A DNA stretch of 64,000 nt from Tagaea sp. CACIAM 22H2. Lineage in GTDB: Bacteria; Pseudomonadota; Alphaproteobacteria; CACIAM-22H2. The position numbers were made by a program, and so were the translations under genes. Under the pieces are notes generated by a model that saw nothing but the letters and a program-made list of their open reading frames with translations, had not been told where the DNA came from and ran no database searches. This document shows, piece after piece, positions 54,879-63,173 of the stretch. The stretch spans positions 1 to 64,000 of the forward strand of contig PVXE01000002.1 of the NCBI GenBank assembly GCA_014444615.1, read 5' to 3'. Position 1 is the stretch's first letter. Each line of letters opens with the position of its first letter.

Positions 54879-55838
54879 TCAACTGAGTTTGAGGCCGCTT
54901 TTCGCGATGGCGGTTTCGATCGCCTTCTTTTCGGTATCGGTCAGGCCCAGCAGCGGCATGCGGACCTCGCCGCCGGTCTGGCCCAGGCAATCCTGCCAAT
55001 ACTTGGCGTGGGCGTGCGGCTTCTCGGCCGGGCGGCTGTGCTTGAACGCCTCGCGCACCGGCTCCAGGCTGTCGCGGATGCGCTTGGCTTCGTCGATGCG
55101 GCCCGCGAAGGCGAGATCGGTATAGTCGCGCATGCGTTTGTCCGCGGCCGTCTGGAACAGGAAGGGCGGGTTGGAGCAGAGATAGACCTGCCATTTGAGT
55201 TCGACGATGTTGTCGAACCATTCTTCTTCGGACGCGGTCGAAACGATCAGGTTGTCGCCCGCGAGCCGCGTGAGTTCCGAATACATCGGACGCGGCACCG
55301 AATACTTGATCGCCACGACGTTCGGGATTTCGGCGAGCCGCGCGCAAAGCTGTGGGCTCATCAGATAGCCCGAGTCCGGATGGCTCCACAGCGCGATGCC
55401 GATATCCACCTGGCGCGCGACATGGCTGTAGTAGTTGAACAGCGTCTCGTCCTGCGCTTTCAGGAAATGCAGCACGGGCGCATGGACGACGATGTAGTCC
55501 GCCCCGGCCTTCTGCGCGTGCTTGGCGAGTTCGATGACCGTATCCATGTTCTGGTCGGAACATGACATGATCGTGCCGGCATGCTTGCCGGTCGCTTCGA
55601 CCGCCAGATCGAACATGCGCTTGCGCTCGGCCAAGCTCATGGAGAAGAACTCGCCCTGCTTGCCCGCGATGAACAAGCCGTCGATGCCGAGCTTGCCGAC
55701 CCAATGATCGACATTGCGCTGGAACCCGGCCTCATCGATCGCGCGCTCCGGCCCTTTGAAGGGCGTCAGCGCGGCGGCCCACACGCCCTTCATGTTCGTG
55801 CGGGCGTAGGTCTTGGCTTCGCTGCGGGAATATTTCAT
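54879..55838 (-). CDS. DHDPS/N-acetylneuraminate lyase family aldolase, divergent
   Basis: 319 residues. The (beta/alpha)8 class I lyase fold is shown by G-L-F-I-A-G-K-Q-G-E-F-F-S-M-S (about 54-68) and the Schiff-base lysine in V-V-A-I-K-Y-S-V. The usual Y-N-x-P catalytic Tyr motif is replaced by L-W-S-H-P-D-S-G-Y, and the G-T-T/S-G-E loop by G-K-Q-G-E, so this is not dihydrodipicolinate synthase. The family also contains hydratase-aldolases that split pyruvate from ring-cleavage products. Placement between a ring-cleavage dioxygenase and an aldehyde dehydrogenase fits such a role. A polar ~30-residue insert lies near 265-290. Activity is inferred. Confidence 0.82.
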   Translation of the reverse strand: MKYSRSEAKTYARTNMKGVWAAALTPFKGPERAIDEAGFQRNVDHWVGKLGIDGLFIAGKQGEFFSMSLAERKRMFDLAVEATGKHAGTIMSCSDQNMDTVIELAKHAQKAGADYIVVHAPVLHFLKAQDETLFNYYSHVARQVDIGIALWSHPDSGYLMSPQLCARLAEIPNVVAIKYSVPRPMYSELTRLAGDNLIVSTASEEEWFDNIVELKWQVYLCSNPPFLFQTAADKRMRDYTDLAFAGRIDEAKRIRDSLEPVREAFKHSRPAEKPHAHAKYWQDCLGQTGGEVRMPLLGLTDTEKKAIETAIAKSGLKLS

Positions 55839-55857
55839 CGCGGTGTCTCCCGGTTCG

Positions 55858-57294
55858 TCAGCCCATCGCCATGCGATGGGAGACGTTCTTCACGATCATA
55901 TAATGGTGCAGACCTTCCGCACCGCCTTCGCGGCCGTAACCGCTTTCCTTGACGCCGCCGAACGGCGTTTCGGCGACCGACGCTTCCAGCGTGTTGATCG
56001 ACAGATTGCCGCATTCCACGCCGTCGGTCAGCAGATCGACGTTACGCGCCGAATGGGTGAAGGCATAGGCCGCCAGCCCGAAGGGCAGGGAATTGGCCTT
56101 CTCGATGCCTTCCTCCAGCGTGCGCACCGGGGCGATCAGCGCCAAGGGGCCGAAGGGTTCGACGCTCATCGCCTTCACGTCGTCGGGCACGTCGGCGAAA
56201 ACGGTGACGGGGAAGTAATAGCCGCGATTGCCGATGCGTGTACCACCCGCCAGAAGTTTGGCGCCTTTGGCTTTGGCGTCGGCAGTCAATTCCTCCATCG
56301 CTGCCAAGCGGCGGTGATTGGCGACCGGGCCCATCTGCGTGGCGGGGTCGAACCCGTCGCCGACCTTGATCGCCTTGGCGCCTTCGACGAACGCGTCGCG
56401 GAACGCGGTGTAGTTCTTTTCCAGCACGAAGAAGCGCGTGGGCGAGGTGCAGACCTGGCCCTGGTTACGCGACTTGCGGATGACCGAAAGCCGCGCCGCC
56501 TCGATCGGGTCGACGTCGTCGCACACGATCACGGGCGCATGCCCGCCCAATTCCATCAGCACGGGCTTCATCGCCTGCGCGGCGCGCTCGCTCAGCCATT
56601 TGCCGACGGCGGTCGACCCGGTGAAGGCGACCATGCGCACAGGTTGACGGGGAATGAGATAGCTCGAGATATCCGCAGGCACGCCGAAAACGAGATTGAA
56701 CACGCCCGCCGGCAAACCGGCATCGTGCAAGGCGCGCGCGATATGCACGGCCCCCGCCGGCGTTTCCTCGGCCGCTTTGATGATGATCGCGCAGCCCGAC
56801 GCGATGGCGCCCGCGATCTTGCGGCAGGGCTGGCTCATCGGGAAATTCCATGGCGAGAAAGCTGCGACCGCACCGATCGGCTGGTGATGGACGATATAGC
56901 GAATGCCCTGTTCGCTGGGGATGACGCGGCCATAAAGGCGCACGGCTTCGCCCGCGTCCCATTCGAAGAATTCGCAGCCGCGAATGACTTCGAGCCGCGC
57001 TTGCGCGATCGGTTTGCCGTGTTCGCGGGTGATCGACTGGGCGATCTCCTCCTGCCGCTCGCGCATCAAGGCGGCCGCGCGGCACAGCACCGCGGCGCGC
57101 TTATGCGGCGAGGTGCGGCTCCACAGCGCGAAGCCCTTGGCGGCGGCGGCGAGCGCGTCGTCGAGATCGGCTTTGGTCGCGATCGGGCAGCGCCCGATTT
57201 CGGTTTCGTCGGCGGGGTTGAGAATGGGCAGCGTGTCGGACGTCTTGCGCCACGTGCCGTCGATATAAAGCCCGATTTCGGGATAGGCCGGCAT
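55858..57294 (-). CDS. NAD(P)-dependent aldehyde dehydrogenase
   Basis: 478 residues. Catalytic Cys in N-Q-G-Q-V-C-T-S-P-T-R-F (about 290), general base Glu in M-E-L-G-G-H-A-P, the F-S-P-W-N-F-P oxyanion Asn, G-S-T-A-V-G-K nucleotide loop and the C-terminal P-F-G-G-V-K-E-S-G-Y-G-R-E-G block are intact. It is related to succinate-semialdehyde and muconic-semialdehyde dehydrogenases. As first gene of the locus, divergent from LysR, it probably oxidises a semialdehyde made by the dioxygenase or aldolase encoded behind it. Confidence 0.92.
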   Translation of the reverse strand: MPAYPEIGLYIDGTWRKTSDTLPILNPADETEIGRCPIATKADLDDALAAAAKGFALWSRTSPHKRAAVLCRAAALMRERQEEIAQSITREHGKPIAQARLEVIRGCEFFEWDAGEAVRLYGRVIPSEQGIRYIVHHQPIGAVAAFSPWNFPMSQPCRKIAGAIASGCAIIIKAAEETPAGAVHIARALHDAGLPAGVFNLVFGVPADISSYLIPRQPVRMVAFTGSTAVGKWLSERAAQAMKPVLMELGGHAPVIVCDDVDPIEAARLSVIRKSRNQGQVCTSPTRFFVLEKNYTAFRDAFVEGAKAIKVGDGFDPATQMGPVANHRRLAAMEELTADAKAKGAKLLAGGTRIGNRGYYFPVTVFADVPDDVKAMSVEPFGPLALIAPVRTLEEGIEKANSLPFGLAAYAFTHSARNVDLLTDGVECGNLSINTLEASVAETPFGGVKESGYGREGGAEGLHHYMIVKNVSHRMAMG

Positions 57295-57360
57295 CTTCGC
57301 GGTGCTCCTGTTCGCCTCGATTGAGCGGGATTGTTATGCCGCCGGATTTGAGAGACTAGA

Positions 57361-57395
57361 CGGAATTTTCCGATTGATTGATAGTCCTGGCCTAT
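57361..57395. promoter_or_regulatory. Candidate LysR sites between aldehyde dehydrogenase and lysR-like genes
   Basis: The 99-bp divergent gap contains ATAG-N7-CTAT (57381-57395), which fits the T-N11-A rule for LysR-type boxes and touches the regulator's start codon, and a CGGAA-TT-TTCCG palindrome (57361-57372). Both are plausible binding sites for autoregulation and activation of the catabolic operon. Confidence 0.4.
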
Positions 57396-58320
57396 GAATG
57401 TCGAGTTACGCCATTTGCGCGGCTTCATGGCCGTCGCCGAAGCGGGCGCCTTCCGCCGGGCGGCGGAACGCCTGCGCATCAGTCAGCCCGCCTTGTCGGC
57501 GTTGATCCGCGATTTGGAACAGCAAGTGGGCGTGGCGTTGTTCGACCGCACGACTCGCCGGGTGGAGATGACCCAGGCCGGGCGCGAATTCATGCCCCAA
57601 GCCGAGAAGCTGCTCGCCGATATCGATACGTCGCTGCGGGGTTTGACCGACCTTGCCCAGCGCCGCAAAGGCCATGTCGCCGTCGCCTGCGCGCCGCTGC
57701 TCGCCAGCGTGTTGCTGCCGGGCTTGATCGCCGCCTTCACCCGTGCGTATCCAGGTGTCCGAGTTTCGTTGATCGATGCGGGCACGGATATGATCGTCGA
57801 CAAGGTACGCGGCGGCGAAGCCGATCTGGGGATCGGCACGTTCGCGGCGGGCGAGGCGGGGATTTCGCAAACAAGGCTGATGCACGACACGCTGATGGTG
57901 TTCGCGCCGGCGGCCGAAGCGGGCGGGCGCAAGCGCCGCTCGACGACCTGGGCCGAGATCGCCGATGCCCCGCTGATCGCGCTGACCCGCGAAAGCGGTT
58001 TGCGCGCCCTTGTCGAAATGGGGTTCGGCGGCTTGGGCCGACCCGCGCGTCCGGCCTACGAGGTTTCGCATGTCACGACGGCGGTGGCGCTGGTCGAAGC
58101 GGGGCTGGGCATTGCCGTGCTGCCCGCGATCGCGCGCAAGATCGCGCATGACCGGCGCGTGACGCTAAAGGAGCTGCGCGGACCTCAAGTCGGGCGCGAT
58201 ATCAGCTTGATCGCGGCGTCGGGGCGCTCGCTGACACCGGCGGCGGCGGCGTTTACGGCGTTGGCGCGCGCGAATGCGGCGAAAGCCTTGGCACGCGGCG
58301 GGGCGGAGGAGCGCAAGTGA
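57394..58320 (+). CDS. LysR family transcriptional regulator
   Basis: 308 residues. Winged helix-turn-helix at about 1-65 (F-M-A-V-A-E-A-G-A-F-R-R-A-A-E-R-L-R-I-S-Q-P-A-L-S...G-V-A-L-F-D-R-T-T-R-R) followed by a two-lobed effector domain (about 90-300). Divergent from the aldehyde dehydrogenase-dioxygenase-Liv locus, so the likely activator of that locus, with an aromatic intermediate as coinducer. Its stop overlaps the next gene's GTG start. Confidence 0.92.
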   Translation: MNVELRHLRGFMAVAEAGAFRRAAERLRISQPALSALIRDLEQQVGVALFDRTTRRVEMTQAGREFMPQAEKLLADIDTSLRGLTDLAQRRKGHVAVACAPLLASVLLPGLIAAFTRAYPGVRVSLIDAGTDMIVDKVRGGEADLGIGTFAAGEAGISQTRLMHDTLMVFAPAAEAGGRKRRSTTWAEIADAPLIALTRESGLRALVEMGFGGLGRPARPAYEVSHVTTAVALVEAGLGIAVLPAIARKIAHDRRVTLKELRGPQVGRDISLIAASGRSLTPAAAAFTALARANAAKALARGGAEERK

Positions 58321-58886
58321 CCCGCGCATGGCAACGCATGCTATCGGGGCGGCGGCTCGATCTGCTCGACCCGTCGCCGCTGGATGTCGAGATCGAGGAT
58401 ATTGCGCTGGGCCTGTCGCGCGTGGCGCGCTGGAACGGCCAGACCACCGGCGCACATGGTTTCTCGGTCGCCCAGCATTCGCTGCTGGTGCTCGATATCT
58501 TCGACGCGGCGATGACGCGCCCGACGCGCGAGATGCGCCGGGCGGCGCTGCTGCATGACGGCAGCGAGTTCGTCACCGCCGATCTGATCACGCCGTTCAA
58601 GGCGGTGCTCGGCGATTCCTACAAGTCGCTGGAGAAGCGCGTGCAGGCGGCGGTGCATCTGCGCTTTGGCTTGCCGGCCCGATTGCCGGAGGAATGGACG
58701 CTGGCGATCAAGCGCGCCGACCGGGAAGCCGCCTATATCGAGGCGGTGGCGCTTGCCGGGTTCACGGAAGCCGAAGCGCGCAAGATCTTCGCCTTCCGCC
58801 GCAAGCCGCATGTCGCGACGCTGAAAGCGTGGTCGGCAGAAGAGGCGCGCGAACGGTTCCTGGCGAAATACGCGAAGCTCGCTTAG
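58317..58886 (+). CDS. HD domain hydrolase (YfbR-like)
   Basis: 189 residues from GTG 58317 (GTGA overlap with lysR). The HD metal site is visible as H54 (A-Q-H-S), H80-D81 (L-L-H-D-G-S-E) and a later Asp in K-R-A-D-R-E-A-A-Y. The L-H-D-G-S-E-F-V-T-A-D-L arrangement resembles YfbR-type 5'-deoxynucleotidases. It probably hydrolyses a nucleotide phosphate ester. The link to the LysR gene is positional only. Its stop codon overlaps the convergent gene's stop. Confidence 0.85.
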   Translation: MTRAWQRMLSGRRLDLLDPSPLDVEIEDIALGLSRVARWNGQTTGAHGFSVAQHSLLVLDIFDAAMTRPTREMRRAALLHDGSEFVTADLITPFKAVLGDSYKSLEKRVQAAVHLRFGLPARLPEEWTLAIKRADREAAYIEAVALAGFTEAEARKIFAFRRKPHVATLKAWSAEEARERFLAKYAKLA

Positions 58887-59581
58887 CTTTTCGGCAGATC
58901 GTTGCGGTCGATCGTTGCCTGCAACGCATAGAATCCGGCTTCGAACGGGCCGACGGCGCCGCTCGCTTCCAGCGTCCTGTCGGCCAGCGCCGCGCGGCAA
59001 TATTCGGCGAATTTCGCCTCGTCGCCCCAGCCTTCGACGATCACGATCCAGCGGGGCACGCGATTGGCGACACCGCGCGCTTTTTCCTCCGCGTTCACCA
59101 CGGCGCTGGCGTCGGCGTCGGCGCGCAGCAGATGGGCACCCGCGATGAAGCCTTGGCGCGCGATCGCCGGCAGGATTGTTTCGGCCAGCGCTTTGTGATG
59201 TTCCTCGGCGCGTGCGGGCGCCACGTCGTAGCGCAACGTCAGCGCCAACCCACCTTGGCCCGAACCGAAGCTCGCGCCCACACCGCAGATCGAACGCGCG
59301 ACGTTGCGGAAATGCTTCACGGTGGAGACGGTCCACGGCGTGGGGCTTTGCAGCCGCGCGTGATAGGCGGGGCCGGTCACGTCGCCATGGGTTTGCGCTT
59401 CGTAGAGATTGAAGAATTCGAGGCCAGCGTCGCGCGCCACATAGCGCCGACCGCGCAGGAAACCCGGGATGGCGACGCGCTCGGGCATATGCTCGGTGCC
59501 GTGCCACGCATAGAACTCGTCGCGGCCCTCGGGGGCGATGTCGTGCCAGATCGCGACGGCGCCAAGTCCAACCAAACTCAT
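58883..59581 (-). CDS. EthD-like dimeric alpha/beta-barrel protein
   Basis: 232 residues from ATG 59581, chosen for GGAG eight bases before it. The N-terminal half has W-H-D-I-A-P-E-G...E-F-Y-A-W-H-G-T-E-H-M-P-E-R, resembling EthD/ABM domains, and the C-terminal half looks like a second copy (L-T-L-R-Y-D-V-A...E-E-H-H-K-A-L). No catalytic residues can be assigned. Small proteins of this fold often act in catabolic operons as cyclases, isomerases or degradation helpers. It is divergent from the IclR operon and shares its large palindrome. Confidence 0.6.
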   Translation of the reverse strand: MSLVGLGAVAIWHDIAPEGRDEFYAWHGTEHMPERVAIPGFLRGRRYVARDAGLEFFNLYEAQTHGDVTGPAYHARLQSPTPWTVSTVKHFRNVARSICGVGASFGSGQGGLALTLRYDVAPARAEEHHKALAETILPAIARQGFIAGAHLLRADADASAVVNAEEKARGVANRVPRWIVIVEGWGDEAKFAEYCRAALADRTLEASGAVGPFEAGFYALQATIDRNDLPKS

Positions 59582-59628
59582 TGATTTCTCCGCATTTCTG
59601 AGGGGCGTGAGGCCAGAAGATTTAAAAA

Positions 59629-59661
59629 TGATATTGCATTCCAATTTGGAATTCAGTATCA
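59629..59661. promoter_or_regulatory. 33-bp palindromic operator at the IclR promoter
   Basis: A palindrome centred on 59645 with 14 of 16 base pairs symmetric, built of an ATTCCAA-T-TTGGAAT core flanked by TGATA and TATCA. It lies in an A/T-rich divergent gap, 49 bp before the IclR gene and 48 bp before the EthD-like gene. Size and symmetry fit the site of the adjacent IclR regulator, acting on both genes. Confidence 0.7.
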
Positions 59662-59709
59662 ATTTTTCATAATCGCCCTGGGAAACCGCCCGCCAACGAC
59701 GAGACATCC

Positions 59710-60510
59710 ATGACGGTCAACGCGGTCGAGCGCTGTCTTGCGATCATCGAGGTTCTGGCCGGCGAGGCGGAGCCGATGGAGCTGTCCGAGCTCGCGCGCC
59801 GCGTCGAACTGCCGGCCAGTGCGGGGCACCGCATTCTCGCGACGTTGATGGCGCGCGGCTGGGTCGTGCAGGACCCCGCGACGCAAAGCTACGCGCTGTC
59901 GCTGCGCCTCAGCACGCTCGCCTTCCGCAATCTCGACGCGCGCGCCGTGCCCGACGTGGTGCAGGCGGTTCTCGACCGCTTGGCCAGACGCACGGCCGAG
60001 TATTGCCGCTTGGCGATCGTCGAGGGCGAAGACCTCGTCTGGGTCGCACGCGCGCAAGGGGCACCCCCGGGCCTGCGCTACGACCCTGATATGGGGCAGG
60101 AGATCGTGTTGCACGCGACCGCCAACGGCAAAGCCTGGCTGTCGACGCTGCCCGAGAGCGAAGCCTTGCGCATCGTCTGCGCGCGCGGCTTCAAAGCGCG
60201 CCGTCCGTTGGGCCCGCGCGCGGTGAGCGATGTCGAAGGGTTCCGGCGCGAACTCGCCGATGCGCGCGCGCATGGCTACGCCAAAGCGGTGGACGAGGCG
60301 GAGACGGGGACGGCGGCCTTGGCCGTGCCGTTCTTCGCCGGTCTCGATCCACGATCGCCGGTGGCGGGCACGATCAGCGTCGCAGGCCCGATCCTGCGCA
60401 TCGATCCCGCGCGCTACGCCGATCTCGCCGATGCGTTGAAAGCCGCGTCGCGCGAAATCGCCGAGATATGGCCGCTGCGGATCCGTCAACGCGACATGGC
60501 GCCCGCATGA
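59710..60510 (+). CDS. IclR family transcriptional regulator
   Basis: 266 residues. Winged helix-turn-helix at about 1-65 (V-E-R-C-L-A-I-I-E-V-L...L-S-E-L-A-R-R-V-E-L-P-A-S-A-G-H-R-I-L) and an IclR effector domain at about 80-250 (H-A-T-A-N-G-K-A-W-L-S, then D-E-A-E-T-G-T-A-A-L-A-V-P). It overlaps the first permease gene by ATGA, so it is cotranscribed with the importer it probably controls. The effector is likely the imported compound or a product of it. Confidence 0.92.
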   Translation: MTVNAVERCLAIIEVLAGEAEPMELSELARRVELPASAGHRILATLMARGWVVQDPATQSYALSLRLSTLAFRNLDARAVPDVVQAVLDRLARRTAEYCRLAIVEGEDLVWVARAQGAPPGLRYDPDMGQEIVLHATANGKAWLSTLPESEALRIVCARGFKARRPLGPRAVSDVEGFRRELADARAHGYAKAVDEAETGTAALAVPFFAGLDPRSPVAGTISVAGPILRIDPARYADLADALKAASREIAEIWPLRIRQRDMAPA

Positions 60511-61259
60511 ACGCCGCCTTCGCCCGCATTCGCGAGCCCGTGCTGTGGTTCGCCGGTTTGCTGCTGCTGTGGGAACTTGTCGTGCGCGTTTTCGCGCTGC
60601 CGACCTTCGTGTTGCCGGCCCCGTCGAACTTCCTGATGCGCGTGGTCAACGAATATCCGCGCTTCGTCACGCACGGGCTGATCACCACGCGCCTCATCAT
60701 CTACGGCTTCGTCGCCGGTGCCGTGCCAGGCCTGATCCTCGCCTATCTGATCGCGAATTCGCGGCGCTGCGAAATGCTGCTCTATCCGCTGGTCGTGTTC
60801 ATCCAAGGCCTGCCCAAGATCACGCTGGCACCGATGATGCTCGTCTGGTTCGGCTATGCCGATTTCCCGAAGATCCTGCTGACGGCGCTGATCACCTTCT
60901 TCCCCGTGCTGGTCGACGGCGTGGCGGGGTTCAAGGCGGCGGACCGGCGCTTGTTCTATTTGAGCCGTTCGATGAACGCGTCGTGGTGGCAGACCTTCCG
61001 CTACATCGAATTGCCGGCGGCGGCGCCCGCGATCTTCTCCGGCTTCAAGACCACGATCGTCATCGCGGTCACCGTCGTGATCGTCGTCGAGTGGATGAAC
61101 TCGAATAACGGGCTCGGCTACATCGTGCTGCGCGCGATGGACAACAAGGATACGCCGCTGATCTTCGCCACGCTGGTCGTCGCGTCGGCGATCGGCGTGG
61201 CGTTGAGCTACGCGATGGCGTCGCTCGAGAAATTGCTGCTGCCGTGGCGGCGCAAGTGA
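60507..61259 (+). CDS. Nitrate/sulfonate/taurine-type ABC transporter permease, first copy
   Basis: 250 residues from ATG 60507. Six helices and the TauC/SsuC-type layout: L-P-A-P-S-N-F near the N-terminus, the G-L-P-K-I-T-L-A-P-M-M-L-V-W-F-G block (about 99-114) and the A-A-D-R-R...Y-L-S-R-S-M-N-A-S coupling loop. A second, distinct permease gene follows the binding protein, so the channel is probably a heterodimer. Confidence 0.9.
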   Translation: MNAAFARIREPVLWFAGLLLLWELVVRVFALPTFVLPAPSNFLMRVVNEYPRFVTHGLITTRLIIYGFVAGAVPGLILAYLIANSRRCEMLLYPLVVFIQGLPKITLAPMMLVWFGYADFPKILLTALITFFPVLVDGVAGFKAADRRLFYLSRSMNASWWQTFRYIELPAAAPAIFSGFKTTIVIAVTVVIVVEWMNSNNGLGYIVLRAMDNKDTPLIFATLVVASAIGVALSYAMASLEKLLLPWRRK

Positions 61260-61292
61260 ACCAACCAACAAAGATCCACGAAGGAGGAAACG

Positions 61293-62292
61293 ATGAATAA
61301 ATTTTCGAAACTCGCGGCGCTGGCGGCCGGCCTCGTGCTGGCGTCGGCGGCTTCGGCGGTCGCCGCCGAGAAGCTGACCTTGACGATGAATTGGCGCGCG
61401 GACTCCGCGCATCTGGGCTTCGCGATGGCGCAGAAGAACGGCTATTACGCCGCCGAAGGCCTGGAAGTGACCTTGCAAGAGGGCCGCGGCTCGGGCGTGG
61501 CCGCGCAGCTCGTCGCGACGGGGCAGAGCGACCTGGGGCTCGCCGATGCGGGTGCGATCCTCAACGCCGCGTCGAAGGGTGCCCCCATCAAGATCGTGTC
61601 GACGATCTGGAAGGCGGGTCAGTTCGGCATCAACTTCCTCGACAGCTCCGGCATCAAGTCGCCCAAGGATCTCGCCGGCAAGAAGATCGCCGTCGCGCCG
61701 GGGGCCGCCGTTGTGCCGCTCGTGCCCTTGTTCCTGAAGGCGAACGGCATTCCCGAATCCTCGGTCACGATCGTTTCGGCGGCGCAGGCCGCGAGCCTCG
61801 GGCTGCTGACCTCGGGCGGTGTCGACGCCGTCGCCGAAACGCCGGAGAATATCGTCGTGCCGCTGGCCGCGCAGGGCCGGAAAGCCAGCGTCATTTACTT
61901 CTACGACAACGGCGTGCCGTTGATTTCGCTCAGCCTCGTCGCGCGCGACGACAAGCTGGCCGCACGCCCGGACGTCTACCGCAAATTCGTCGCCGCGACG
62001 GCGAAGGGCTGGGAAGCGGCGATCAAGGATCCCGCTGCTTCGGTGGATGCGCTGAAGGCGCTGTTCCCCGAGATGGAGAAGTCGAAGGACGATCTGCTGA
62101 AGGGGGGCGGTCTACAGCTTCGCGTCGGTCTGCCCGGCGGGCAAGGGCGACACGATCGGCGCCACGAAGCCGGAAGTCTGGCAGAAGACCTACGAGGTGA
62201 TGACCACCGCGATGGGCTTCCCGACCGACAAGCCGATCACCAACTACTACACCAACGCCTATCTACCGGCGACGCCGGTTCTCTGCCCGTAA
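61293..62292 (+). pseudogene. NMT1/THI5-like ABC substrate-binding protein, frameshifted as read
   Basis: A Sec signal peptide (cut near A-V-A-A-E, residue 26) leads to an SsuA/THI5-type binding protein (L-T-M-N-W-R-A-D-S-A-H-L-G-F opening, then G-R-G-S-G-V-A-A-Q-L-V-A-T-G-Q-S-D-L-G and K-D-L-A-G-K-K-I-A-V). Near residue 270 the frame breaks at a six-G run (62102-62107). The correct C-terminus continues one frame over as V-Y-S-F-A-S-V-C-P-A-G-K-G, ending P-V-L-C-P at 62292, for about 332 residues if one G is removed. In the unshifted frame it would run to 62360 with an implausible Arg/Asp-rich tail. Sequencing error or recent mutation. GGAGG precedes the ATG. Confidence 0.88.
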
Positions 62293-62300
62293 TCGGGTTT

Positions 62301-62338
62301 TCCGGCGGCGCGGGGGAGCGATCTTCCGCGTCGCCGGA
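62301..62338 (+). other. Intercistronic hairpin after the NMT1-type binding-protein gene
   Basis: A TCCGGCG-G-CGCGG arm pairs with CCGCG-T-CGCCGGA with one wobble, between the binding-protein stop and the second permease gene. No T-run follows. Confidence 0.55.
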
Positions 62339-62356
62339 TCCGTTTCGGATCGAACG

Positions 62357-63148
62357 ATGACCGCACCGATGAAAACCTTCCGCCAACGCACCGCCTGGAT
62401 CGCGTGGATCGCCTATCCCACGCTCGCGGTCGCTTTGTGCCTCGGGCTATGGGAAGCGTTGGTGCGGATCAACGACGTGCCGCTCTATATTCTGCCAAAG
62501 CCGTCGGATTTCCTCGCGCGTCTCGTTGTCGATCGGACGACCGTGCTGGCGCAGGCCTTGGCGACGTCGGTGTCGATCGCGCTCGGCTTCGGCATGGCCG
62601 TGTTGGTCGCGGTTCCGCTGGCGCTAGCCATCATCTCGGTCGGCACGCTGGAACGCGGGCTGTTCCCGGTCATCGTCTTCCTCAACATCATGCCCAAGAC
62701 CGTGATCGGGCCGATCCTGATCGTGTGGTTCGGCGTGAGCCCCGCGGTCGCGGTCTTCATCGTCTTCCTGATGTGCTTCTTCCCGATCCTGGTCGACAGC
62801 ATGTCGGGCTTCCGCGCGACCGACCCGCGTTTGCGCTACATCACGCGCTCGATGGGCGCTTCGGCCTTTCAGACCTTCCGATATGTGCGCTTGCCCGCCG
62901 CGATGGGCTACATCTTCGCCGGCATGAAGATCGGCATCGTCAAGGCGGTTGAAGGCGTCATCATCGCCGAATTCATCGGCTCCAGCGCGGGGCTCGGCTT
63001 CATGATCATGCGCGCGTCTAGCTTCATGGACATGGAGCTGATGTTCAGCGGCCTGATCGCCACGGCGCTGGTGGCGCTCGTGTTCAACGGCGCGATGCTC
63101 GCCGCCGAGAAGTTTTTGATGCCGTGGAACCGTCCGCGGCACGCTTGA
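62357..63148 (+). CDS. Nitrate/sulfonate/taurine-type ABC transporter permease, second copy
   Basis: 263 residues, six helices, with I-L-P-K-P-S-D-F near the start, the N-I-M-P-K-T-V-I-G-P-I-L-I-V-W-F-G block and the T-D-P-R-L-R-Y-I-T-R-S-M-G-A-S coupling loop. It aligns with the first permease through the same landmarks but is clearly divergent. Together they form the membrane channel for the binding protein encoded between them. Confidence 0.9.
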   Translation: MTAPMKTFRQRTAWIAWIAYPTLAVALCLGLWEALVRINDVPLYILPKPSDFLARLVVDRTTVLAQALATSVSIALGFGMAVLVAVPLALAIISVGTLERGLFPVIVFLNIMPKTVIGPILIVWFGVSPAVAVFIVFLMCFFPILVDSMSGFRATDPRLRYITRSMGASAFQTFRYVRLPAAMGYIFAGMKIGIVKAVEGVIIAEFIGSSAGLGFMIMRASSFMDMELMFSGLIATALVALVFNGAMLAAEKFLMPWNRPRHA

Positions 63149-63173
63149 TCTTTGGCAACAGGACTGATTTAGA

